The position numbers and the translations under genes were made by a program. Below the pieces are notes generated by a model, which ran no database searches, was not told the DNA's origin, and saw only the letters and a program-made list of their open reading frames with translations. A stretch of 64,000 nt of DNA from Atrina japonica. Taxonomy: Eukaryota > Mollusca > Bivalvia > Pterioida > Pinnidae. The stretch spans positions 391,001 through 455,000 of the forward strand of contig BROG01000532.1 in assembly GCA_030159075.1 (NCBI GenBank), written 5' to 3'. Shown here piece by piece: positions 31,292 through 43,500 of the stretch (position 1 is the first letter of the stretch; every line of letters begins with the position of its first letter).

Positions 31292-31457
31292 GAGTTATCT
31301 CCCAAGTTAGCAGGTATCGATTGTGATGTCATGTTTTCATGTGAGAAAGCAACATCTTTTTCCTTCAAATATACGATGTCACATTTGATAACTTTTCTCA
31401 TTTTAAGCACAGACAAATGATATCACAATTGATACCTGCTAGGAGTGGTAGTAACTC
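31292..31457. mobile_element. MITE-like element with ~45-bp terminal inverted repeats
   Basis: The left end GAGTTATCTCCC ... AGCAGGTATCGATTGTGATG and the right end, read in reverse, GAGTTACTACCA ... AGCAGGTATCAATTGTGATA match as imperfect inverted repeats around a ~75 bp centre. No ORF; no clear target duplication. Confidence 0.6.
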
Positions 31458-31469
31458 TGGATAATGAAA

Positions 31470-31665
31470 ATACCTAATAATTACCACTAAACAAACATTT
31501 ATTGTAATTACCTAATTACCACTAAACAAATCATTCATTGTAATTACCATAATCAAATCACTTATTATTGCAATTACCACTTAACAAATTATTTATTGTA
31601 ATTACCATAATCAAATCACTTATTATTGCAAGTACCACTAAACAAATTATTTATTGTACTTAATA
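31470..31665. repeat. ~60-bp degenerate tandem repeat
   Basis: Repeated AATTACCACTAAACAAAT and ACCATAATCAAATCACTTAT phrases, about 3-4 copies. Confidence 0.7.
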
Positions 31666-31749
31666 ATTTGACATCATGCTTTTTTTAAAACAAAATTCAA
31701 AACTTTTCAGTTGATAGTTTAATAATAAAGAAATTCTTGTATCTTGTTT

Positions 31750-32805
31750 ATAAAGTTGAGGCCTATGGGGCTTAACAGTCACCTGAGTGAAATAATAACC
31801 AGCTTTGGCCCCCATAGAAGTCCTTATGAGTACTGGAACCTTCTCAATTGCAAATATCAATGGCTTCCCATGGATTATTTTCTGTGAAGTTTGGTTAAAA
31901 TTGAACCATTAACTCTTCAGAAGTAAAAATATCAAGAAATTGAAGAAAAACTTATATTTTCTTTTTCACTTTAAGGGGCATTAGCTGTGTTTACCAAATA
32001 AAATAATTTCGATTTTTCTATTTTTTAATACTTTCACTTGATGTACAATAACAAATAAAAACTAAACACAGACATAAAAAATCTTTACACTCCTATATAT
32101 TTTGTGAATATAGGTAAGGTTCAGTGTGCTATGCATATACAAATAGTAAGGTTGAATTTATCAATTGCAAGTGAAAATTACCATCGGTTTTGTAATCAAT
32201 TTTCACAAAATATATAGAAATTTAAGAATCTTTATGCATGTGTATACCTCTATTTTGCTAATTTATATCAATCTTAGTTTAAAAAAAAGGAAAGGAAAAA
32301 ACTGAAAAAAAACCAACACAGATAATGCCCCTTTAAGTGCCTGTGACCTTGAACCTTTGTCATCATTATCCTAATTCTTAATAACTTCCTAATAGATCTT
32401 GTATACATAATGTCAATCAGTTTTTAGTTAAAAAGCCATTTGTTTCAAACTACAACCTATGTCATTTAATTTCCCCACTTAAGGCTTGTTTATGAACAAA
32501 TTTGGATTTCATTTGCAATCTTTGTAGATACTGATTTAATAATCATGCATACAAAATTTGAAAGTCATCTGATCATTTTTGTCAGTTTTCGCCCCTTTTA
32601 GAGCAACTATTGGTCTCATCTCCTTTCCATTAGCAAACTTTATGTGGCTTTATATAGGAATACTTCCTATCATGTTTGGTTAAAATTAGCCCAATGGTTC
32701 TTAAGAAGTCCAAAATGTGTAAAAGTTAACAACCCACGATGGACTACACAGGATGACAGACAAAAGACGATAACAATAGGTCAGCCTGAGCCTTTGACCT
32801 AAAAA
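31750..32805 (+). mobile_element. Family A interspersed repeat
   Basis: Begins GAGGCCTATGGGGCTTAACAG and TCACCTGAG and ends with GACAAAAGACGATAACAATAGG and TCAGCCTGAGCC. Internal phrases such as GTTTGGTTAAAATTAGCCC are shared with the copy at 1244-2211. Contains a ~350 bp insertion or diverged part around 31970-32330 marked by 'TTAAGGGGCATTAGCTGTG' and 'AATGCCCCTTTAAG' in inverted relation, probably a smaller nested element. Confidence 0.65.
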
Positions 32806-34472
32806 AAAAAATAATAAAATAAAAGAAAAATCCCTTCATATGCTGAACACAATCATACACACATGGATTGACACACACATCTCGATAACCATGTTGTATT
32901 GTATACAACACATCCACTTACACTCCACAACACAATTACTTCCAATGTAATTATTAAATTAAGAACTGAAATAGGTAAATTATGTACACCTGAATATAAA
33001 TTAATCTAACAAATTGTTACAAATACATGTAGGAAAACTTTTACACTATACACTATGTTAGCAATTAAATACAAACATTTGTGATTCAAAACAGGATTCA
33101 CTGTGAAATCAGACATGCTCAGATTGTAAAATTTGTACAACTCATACATAAAATGCCAAATATTTCTACAAATTCTACAAAAATGTTTTGAGATCAATAC
33201 AGAGAAGGTGAAGAATATCTAAGTCATCCTAGCCTGAAAAATGGACTGCTTCATATCAATGACATAGATTAATATGAGACATAAAATGTCTCCTTAGGAC
33301 TGAACAGCTTTATCATCTTGCTGGATCAATTTTATCCACTACATTTATGAGTGGACAAATCTTGGCCAAAACCAAACAAATATCATGGGTCAAAATAATA
33401 TACTTCCATCTTGGCCAAAACTAAACAAATATCATGGGTCAAAATTATATATTTCCATCACAACTAAAAATTATGTTTGTGTATCACAACCAAATCATTT
33501 ACAAGAACACAACTACATTTGTACTATTTTCAACAGAAATTAAAAAATACATTTGCACAGATCTAACAATTATACAACCTAGGCTATTAAAATGCCAACA
33601 AACTATCTGTATATAATTTTATACATTAATTATAAAATGGAGAAAAGCAAAATTATTTTTATGGTCTAAAATATCACAGATGGCGCTGCTGTTGAATATG
33701 ATAGCCATGCAGACTTGTAATACGTGTACACGCTGTTGTAAACTTATTAACTTACATGTTACCATGGTGATATATAATTCAAGATATACATGTTTTACAT
33801 GGTGATTAAGATAATTCCCCATGTTGTTATCATACATATATCACAAGAGAAATATGTTAAACATTGGAATACAAATTATATCACAAAAGTAAAATAAAAA
33901 TTTCACCATGAAAGTATTTCACATCACCATGGTGATATATGAAATGACCATCGTGTCTTAATGCAAGCAAACATTGACAAAGCCTGGCATAAGACTTATT
34001 ATGGAGGAAAAGAGAAATAAAATCACTTGTAATAATGTTTTGAAGTCTAACATCATTTCTGGATATTTTGATGAAATTCCAAGTGACAATCTGACGTGCT
34101 TATTTATCAAATTTTATGTGACACTGATATTGATGATAATTACTTCAACAAAATAATGTCTACATCCTCTTTGGTGCAAAAATGTCATCTGTGACTCAGA
34201 ATGTGTTTAAGATGACTTAAATTTTCATAGCAATCAGACTATGCTATTTAACTCTAAAACTATAATTCATTCTATCTAATCTTTTCCATCTTAATAACTT
34301 ACTTTTCCCCCCATAAAATCAAAATGTAGTCTTCAATCAGAATTATTCATTTAACTTAAATAAAGTCAATTTTTAATTTATTTTAATCACAGCATATATT
34401 GTTTGGTTATCATAATTGAACAAGAAGTAATCAATGACAAAGAAAGACATGGTAAGACTTAAAATGACTGGA
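32806..34472. other. Intergenic/3' flank of the kinesin gene
   Basis: AT-rich. A 49-bp direct duplication (CTTGGCCAAAACCAAACAAA ...) lies at about 33363-33460, and CACCATGGTGATATAT-type words recur around 33750-33950. May include 3' UTR of the kinesin gene nearest 34472. No other gene recognised. Confidence 0.5.
34377..34382 (-). terminator. Candidate polyadenylation signal of the kinesin gene
   Basis: AATAAA on the minus strand about 90 bases after the stop codon. In AT-rich DNA this match is weak evidence; other AATAAA sites lie further on. Confidence 0.25.
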
Positions 34473-34542
34473 TCACTTTGGTACCAAGCCTCGAGAAGTT
34501 GGAAATACTTTTGAGGGATCTTCTTTCTTTGCTGTCCTTGGT
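34473..34542 (-). CDS. kif3b: kif3b exon 9 of 9, C-terminus and stop
   Basis: 70 coding bases; [13 protein letters not shown] then TSRGLVPK and TGA at 34473-34475. Acceptor TTTTCTTTCAG at 34543-34553. Confidence 0.93.
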
Positions 34543-37500
34543 CTGAAAGAAAATAAAAATTTGAAAATCCATGTAAAAATGATTAAGCCTGAAAAAAAAG
34601 ACAAGGGACCTCTTTTCAGCCCCAAGGGTAGTAGCCCCTTTTCTTTGGCAAGTAATATGTGGCTTCCTGCTGCCAAATTTGTTAAAAACTGAACCATTGA
34701 TCCTTCAGGAGAAGTAAAACTGTCAATAAATTCATGAAAAACTAATATTTTCCATATTCTTAGGTGCCTCTATCTATACATTTGATCCCATGACCTTGAA
34801 ACATTGTCCCTTATAATATTTGTATACAACAACAAAAAAAGCCATTTTTATAAAGCCATTTGAAGGACTTGCTTAAGGCTTGTTTATGAACAAATTATTT
34901 TGCAAACATTCTAGATACTGACTTTAAAAATAGTACAAAGCAAATTTGAAAGGTTCATGAGAAGAACAATTTTAAGTATTTACCAATTTTTGGTTCCTTA
35001 TGGGTCATAGCACTTTTCATTCACTAACTTCATGTGGCTTCAAATGGGAATACTTATTGCTAAGTTTTTGGTTAAAACTGGCCCGCTGGTTCTTGAGAAG
35101 AAGTCGAAAATAAGTAAAATTTGATAATAGACTCCAACAGACAAAAGGCAATAGAAACAAGCCACCATGACTCTTCAGCTCAAGTGACCAAAAAAAAAAA
35201 AAACCCCTGTCTGCCATTTTGTGTTCCTAGATTCACCGAAATAAGGTCAAGTAAACAAAGCAAATAACACACATTTTTAGACCACTCTTGTTTTTTTTTA
35301 TAAAGTGACTTTTCTACACAAAAGTGGAGATATATGGAAGTGCTTGAAGGCTTGTTTAATTTCATGATGAATTTCATTCTTTTTTTTCAGAAGGACAAAC
35401 AATTAAAGCAGTAATTCCATATTTTAGAACAGAATGTGTTTGTGAAACACAAATGCCCCCAGTCCCAACAAATTTTTGCAATGTCCTATATTTTGACCTC
35501 ACCCCAACCCTGGGGCATGTAATGTCAGTTAAGTGTATGTGAAGCTGTATCGCAATCCAAACTTAAAATATTGCACTTTATATGTAAGCGGGACGAAATT
35601 TTGGACAGACAGACGGACGATCCAAACACTAGATGCCCCCAGAGGACCTTTCATGCCAGGGGCATAACACTACAAAATAATACACAAACCTAGTAGTTCT
35701 TGTATCTTTTCTTTTGGATGGTTTGCCAGTCAGCACTGCAGGAGTACTAAAAAAAGAACATTTCATATGTATAAATTACAAAGATCATGTCTGGATAGTT
35801 TTAGCTCCAAAACATTAGAAAATGGTATATATGTATGCAAGTATAAAGGTAGTATATGTGTACGCAAGTACAGACAAAGTATACATGTAAGCAAGTATAA
35901 ATAAAGTGGATATGTACGCAAGTACACAGAAAGTATACTTGTTATTACATAACAACCCATAAAAAGTATACATGTACATAAGTACAGAAAGTATAGATGT
36001 ATGCAAGTATAAATAAAATGCAAATGTACGCAAGTACAGAGAAAGTGTATGGGTACACAAATATAAAGAAAGTATACATGTACACAAGTACAGAGAGTGT
36101 TTATGTATGCAGGTACAGTGTACATGTGTGTAAGTACAGAGAGTGTACATGTGTGCAAGTACAGAGTGTACATGTGTGCAAGTACAGAGAGTGTACATGT
36201 GTGTAAGTACAGAGAGTGTACATGTGTGTAAGTACAGAGAGTGTACATGTGTGTAAGTACAGAGAGTGTACATGTGTGTAAGTACAGAGAGTGTACATGT
36301 GTGTAAGTACAGAGTGTACATGTGTGTAAGTACAGAGTGTACATGTGTGCAAGTACAGAGTGTACATGTGTGTAAGTACAGAGAGTGTACATGTGTGTAA
36401 GTACAGAGAGTGTACATGTGTGTAAGTACAGAGAGTGTACATGTGTGTAAGTACAGTGTACATGTACACAAATACAGAGTGTACATGTGTGCAAGTACAG
36501 AGTGTACATGTACACAAATACAGAGTGTACATGTGTGTAAGTACAGAGAGTACATGTACACAAATACAGAGTGTACATGTGTGTAAGTACAGAGAGTGTA
36601 CATGTACACAAATACAGAGTGTACATGTGTGTAAGTACAGAGTGTACATGTACACAAATACAGAGTGTACATATGTGTAAGTACAGAGTGTACATGTACA
36701 CAAATACAGTGTACATGTGTGTAAGTACAGAGAGTGTACATGTACACAAATACAGTGTACATATGTGTAAGCACAGAGAGAGTGTACATGTGTGCAAGTA
36801 CAGAGAGTGCACATGTGTGCAAGTACAGAGTGTACATGTACACAAATACAGAGTGTACATGTGTACAAGTACAGAGAGAGTGTACATGTACACACATACA
36901 GAGTGTACATATGTGTAAGCACAGAGAGAGTGTACATGTACACAAATACAGAGTGTACATGTACATGTGTGCAAGTACAGAGAGAGTGTACATGAATGCA
37001 GGTGTAAATCAAACGTAAACAATCTTTTGCTTTCAATTCTGTTACCAAGCTGCCTAGACTAAATAAACAATCAAACAACGTTTTCTATCTTGTAATAATT
37101 AATATCATAAATAATTGTATGGATATGAAAGAGAGTTTACCTAAAGTTTATTGTTAAAGAAATCATTGTTCATCAACATAATATTGGCCTATAGTTGCAA
37201 TGTAGCAAAACAATCAACTAACAATTGTGCTTATTGACATCAACGCTTTCAGCAAAGGATAAAGCTGTGGTTTTTGATAAAGACATCGTATCTGTTTGAT
37301 ATCCAACATAAACAGATTGATGACACAAACAGTTTATGTTTATACACTCCTATCAGAATCTAAGTGTAATTAACTTCGAAAGGTGTGATAATTGCTGTTT
37401 AAACATCCAACATGGCAATTTTTCCAATTCTAGCGGAAACGGGAATTGAAATTTGTAACATTCAATGTTCGAGTTACCTCCCTTTGCGATCGTAAATACA

Positions 37501-40500
37501 CAAAGTATACAAACAAGCCACCGTCAACTGAAATTGAATGATCGGTGGTCATGTATGGCAGGTAGTCACTATACTGCTATACAGGGTGTAGAAATATGCA
37601 CAGGAAAGGTTATGTATATTCATTTGTTGAAAAACACTTTAATTTGATAGTTTTCAAAATGGATAGGAACTTATTTGCTGAACAAGCACACCCTTTTTGA
37701 TACCATCCCTCTATTCTGCTTTTATTTTTGTTTTTCCATGGACTAGAAAACATACATATTCTTGAGAGTTGAACAAAAATTGATTTAGCTTCATGTTGGT
37801 ATCAGCTATATTTCTATTTACATCACTATATTCTTGTAACTGCTGATATCAATATGATGAATGGTGGAGTAATACTGCAGTTTATATGGTTTCTCTATTA
37901 CAATCTTAAGGTCACTAGAATCTATATTTATCATGTTTAGTGGGGATTCCATATACATGTACAGTTAACCCTCTTTACAACGACCATGTTTGTCACTGTA
38001 ACCAAATTGATGTGGTGGGCATTTTATAGTTAGCTCCCTTGAGTTCCATTTACGCATATAATTACATGTAAATAAATAAAACAGAAAGACATAATGGTTC
38101 TTATTACGTTATTTCATACTATTTTCACCCTTTTAATTGTCATATTTATGCAATATAATCTTGTAAACATCAAGTACAATTTTTTTTTTAGTCGCATATA
38201 GTAAATCGGTATAAAATGCACGGATCATGTACAACATACCCTAATGTACATGTACCTGATTCCGAGTTAGATTCTTTATTGCCTAAATAAAAAGCACAAA
38301 GATTGCTGATAAAATTTAATTGATAATGCCTTTCACAAATAAAATCTTACTAAAATGTTTATGGCTGTCACAAAGATTTAAGTAATTTAAAGATACGCCA
38401 TTGTTTGTTTGTTTGTTTATTGTTCTTTAACGTCCCACTCAAGAATCTTTCACTCATATGGAGACGTCCTATGCTCGACACTCACCGCCATTGAGCAGTG
38501 AGTTAATGTGCCGACACCAACTGCAGACATTTTGAAATAATAAAAAAAAATACTGGTCAACTGGACCAATGACTAAAGGAATTTCACTGGTCAAAGAAAA
38601 TTTTTTATTCGTCTGTATATACACAGTTGAAATGAAATGAAAAATTACTGGTCATTTGGACCAGTTATCAGATAGATTTCACTGGTCTTTTGTAAAATTG
38701 ACCAGTTTTTCGGGTAAGACTGCTGACTTTCAAAAACTCTGCTACTGCAACACTGGAACTCGAGTTTTACTGTCTCATCCGAAGGACTAGAAACCAACCG
38801 GCCAGCTGGACTCGAACTCACGACCTTATGATCAAGAGTTGAGCGCCCTACTGACTGAGCCAGGCCGGCTCACATACACCATTGTAACCACATCTGCATG
38901 GACATGTAGCCTAAAAGAACTAGTCAACTATGTTTATTTATTTTTAATTATTTAATTATCTTTTTACCAATTTGTACACAGCTTGTATTTTAATGTAGGT
39001 TCAGATCTAATAAAACCTGTTTTATAAACATCAGGTCTACTGCAATACAGGTAAGGCTAATCCTTGACACCTATCACCTATCAGTGCAGATCAGAGAACA
39101 ATTGAGAGTGTAATTGTTTTATTGACACAATTATTTTTACCTGTGATCTCAACCATGAAGAAAATCAAGACTGATAATAATAGCCAAATCAGCAGGTGGC
39201 TTCTATGTCAGGTCATTGTACAGAGTTTATTCACATTGAGTTTTGTACATTTGTTCCCGGAATCTAATGTTGGAGTCGGATATTGAATATTACGTTGCAA
39301 TGAGTTCTTTTTATGTACATGTACATCTGTTTCCGTGCGATTCTTGTCGCATACCGAATATTCTGTTATAATGAATGTTGTTGTAAAGTGGGTTCACTAT
39401 ATATAAATATATTGATTACATTGTTTTGAAACTCACACAAAGAGTATTGTATAATTTCAAAAAGCAGAAGTACATAGAACTGGGTAATATTTTATCTATT
39501 GATTATTCAAACTACATTGAATTTCATTAACACCAAAATATTTGACTTTTCTATAAATGTTAAATTCTTGAGTTTGATTATATTTTACAGGAAGTGTGAA
39601 TGCAGCCTCTTCACTGCTAGCAGAATAACCCTCTTGAAAAGTCAAAGTACACCTATAAAAAGTACACATGTACTTAAGTACAGAGAAAGTATACATGTAC
39701 GCAAGTACAGAGAAAGCGTACATGTACGCAAGTACAGAGAAAGCGTACATGTACGCAAGTACACAGAAAGTGTACATGTACGCAAGTACACAGAAAGTGT
39801 ACATGTACGCAAGTACAGAGTAAGCATACATGTACACAAGTACAGAGAAAGTGTACATGTACGCAGGTATAGAGAAAGTACATGTAAGCAAGTACAGAGA
39901 AAGTGTACATGTAGGCAAGTACAATTGTACATTTTGCAAGTATAAACAAGAGCCTTAACAGTCACCTGTCTATGCACATTCTTTTGGTCTTTAGAAATCA
40001 TTGTGTCAACTAAGTGCTCTTTATACTTCATAATAGATGATGGATATATTGATTTAACTATCATACAATATTAACAAGTTTAATCATATCATATCAAGAT
40101 GTGATTTTGTATTTGGGTTCTAAAACATCATTTGTTGAATGCAATTCCCAATTATGGTAAAGCTTTTCGCTCTTTCTAACCATGCATTCAGTCTTTCTTA
40201 ATAATGCACAAAAGTGAAGAAGATTTTCTACAATTATGTTTTTTTCCACAAGGTGACTGTTTGGTCCTGTCCTAGGGGCAGAATCCTTGCATTTCACAAT
40301 TTTGGTAAAGGACTTAATGCCTTATCTAACAATGCATTCAGTCTTTCTCCACAGTGCACTGAAAAATATTTTCAAAGATAAATTATAAAGGACTATATAT
40401 GATAGAGATGCCTATATACCCACCAATGAAATGAAAATTAAGTATTTCTTGTAAAGTACATGGTTGTACACATTATGAAGTTTAAGATTAGCACTTTACA

Positions 40501-43500
40501 TACACACTGAAAACAAAAGTTTCCTTGTCAGGAAAGTGTCTTAAAATCGACACTAAAATATGTATATTTTCAATATTTTATCTATTTCATTCTATTTTTG
40601 AGCCTTTGGGGGTAAAATGAAATATGAGCACAGCCTTGGACAAGAAAGATATTCCACACTCTATTGTATATGTTCATTAACTATTTTGTGTAGGAAGGAA
40701 AATTTTGTCCAAAGCTGCGTTCAATATAAACAAACAACTTTTCATATGAACAACACCTCCATGGATTACGTCGTTGCTAAGGATATCCTACTTCCGGTTG
40801 TTTTGACGGTCATTTATTTTCGTCGAGGACCATACATAACAGAAACAAACTATACTTGACAAACCAGGAAACCCCACTGTTGCATAGGCTATAAATAGCT
40901 ACAATGGGTAGTTTCTTCTCTTTTTATCGCTGGGTCCATATTACTGCGGCAATCACATTGTTAATACTAACTGGCAAATACTGAGTACTGTAATCAAAGT
41001 GCTAGGCTACAATGCTTTGTTTTATTTTTATTCTTCGAATTCTCCGTCAATAGATCTGCTCGACAACTTTTCACTAAAGATAAGTAGAATCTACGGTAAA
41101 CTTGCTTCCCTGAGAGATCGAATGTGCCTAAATTTGGCCATTTGGGTTACGCATTACCAACTGGTAACCCCGTAATACGGGCCGTATACTACCGTACCGT
41201 ACCCTTGGATCAGTGTTTTTTTATCCATAGTAGATATACAATATGATGAATTGGCTACTACATGTAGGTCAGTTTACAGTTAGCCTGATCTGGTTGCTTG
41301 GTTCTAATGCATTTCTTTTTACCGAGCGCCGAATACAGGCCAACTGCACAGAATCTATTTTTAGAATGTTACATCTGTCATGATCTGAACTCCGGCATCA
41401 CCGACACTTTTATCAAGTGTATACGTTGAATTTTTAAAGTAAATAATATCACTGTTTTAAAAAATAGGAGTATATATCTATGAGGTAATCTATAGTACAT
41501 TTTTTTAGTTTTCCAAAGTAAGCAATACAAATACAAAATGTAAGGATATACAACTAGCGACTGCATTCTCTTGTTGGGTCTTAAATCAGACTGTTTAACA
41601 TTTTACACCAATTTTGCATATAAGTTAATGTGGCGTAATGGTTAGCACGTCAGATTTTGAAATCAAGGGTCCGGGGTTCGAATCTGCTTCTCGTATTTTT
41701 TTTTTTTTATATATACTATATTTTAAAAGGAATACATTTTACATATACATATATTTATCACCAGATAAAATTTATCTGTGGAATAAACTTCATTTTGTTG
41801 AAATAATTTTTCACCAGACTTAACACAAAAGTTCATTAAGTCACTGGAGTTCCATTGACTTAACATGACCTTGAAATGACCTTTGGGGTCAAGAGAGCAA
41901 GTCAAACTACTTAGATCTCAACTTTAGGCGATATGTAGAACCTGTTATGAAAATATGACCATCCACCATTTGGGGGCCGTTTTGGACCCTTATCATATAT
42001 AGTCCTTTACTATATTTTTGCTAAAATTGTCCCAGCCCTAGGGACAGAACACCTGCCCTGAGGGTAGAGAATTTTCGAATTTTGGTAGAGGGCGTCGTGC
42101 TCTGTCTAAACAGGCATTCAGTCTTTCTTTACAGTACACTGAAGTAGGGAAGATTTTCTAACATTAATTACATTTTACTATAGAGCCTTGCCTTATGGGC
42201 AGAGTTCATGCACTCTGGGTCATGAAGTTTTAAATTTTGGTAGAGGTTTCATGCTCTATCTAACAATGCATTCAGTTTTTCTTTCAGATGCACAGGAGTT
42301 GAGAAGAAAATTTTTGAAGATTTGCCTATTTTTGGCAGTTTTAGCCCCACCCTTAGGACATCTGAGGTATGAAATTTATAATTTAAGTTCCCCTTATCCT
42401 TTCCTTATTCCTACCAAATTTGAATACAATTGGCTTTGTATTTTTCACAAAGTAAAAATGTTCAATTGTTAATGAAGGCCAGATGCCGCCAGACGGGAAC
42501 CAATGGCAACGGGTTACCTGAGTGATTCAGGTTACCTAAAGATGTATACATGTATTGAAGTAAAGAGAAAGTATACATCTATGCAGGTACAGAGAACATT
42601 TACAAGTACGCAAGTATAGAGAAAGTGCACATGAAAGCAAGTACAGAGAAAGTATACATGTATACAAGTATAAAGTATACATGTACTCAAGTACAAAGAA
42701 AGTGTGCATGTATGCAAGTACAGTGAAAATGTACTTATATGCAAGTATAGAGAAAGTGCACATGAAAGCAAGTACAGAGAAAGTATACATGTATACAAGT
42801 ATAAAGTATACATGTACTCAAGTACAAAGAAAGTGTGCATGTATGCAAGTACAGTGAAAATGTACTTATACGCAAGTATAGAGAAAGTGTACATGCATGC
42901 AAGTTAAAGAAAGTGTACATTAGAGAAAGTGTATATGTATGTGAGAATGAATACATGTACACTTGTAATGAAGATGTATGCATTCCCTGAATGTAAATAA
43001 ACCAGTAATGAAGTGGACTGATTCTCATCTAACCTTGCAATTTCTCATCACTGTTACTTTCATTTTTGAATACTATACATCCCAGTTATAATCATTTTTG
43101 CAGCTTCCATCACTACATGTTTACTTTTCTCCAATCTATATACATGTATCTATCTCTCCTCCCTATCTGATTTCTTCTCATTCTTTCATTCATCTCTCTT
43201 TCTCATTTTCCCCTATGTTTGAAAATTACTTAATCACTACCCTAATGCAGTAGAAATTGGCCTAAAGTATTTTATGTGCCCAGACATGCAGTTTCAGTTA
43301 ATTTCCAATAATGCTTTACCAGATGCACTGATGTTTGTATTATCATTACTTCCATCAAGATCTTTATTTCTTTCTTTCCCTTCTGGACCAGCTTCACTAT
43401 TTGATCCTTTGAAAAATTTGTGCTGCTTTTGATTTTTCAGAAATATTCATTTGTTGTCATTGGATGAGTTATATTCTGAAACCACTTGCCAAATCTGATT

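Noticed and set aside
34473..34697. 74-codon minus-strand ORF taken as a complete gene
   Set aside because: Only its last 23 codons are the kif3b terminal exon; the upstream part is intron carrying a family A repeat.
35763..37078. Cys/Thr/His/Tyr-rich frames up to 419 codons on the minus strand and several on the plus strand
   Set aside because: Three minus frames are open over the same minisatellite and translate the same 25-bp unit; no gene signals.
39496..40064. Frames of 91-148 codons around the 27-bp minisatellite
   Set aside because: Repeat translation on both strands, as above.
41629..41694. Functional tRNA-Gln gene
   Set aside because: A and B boxes are present but acceptor and T stems do not pair; kept only as a tRNA-like pseudogene or SINE head.
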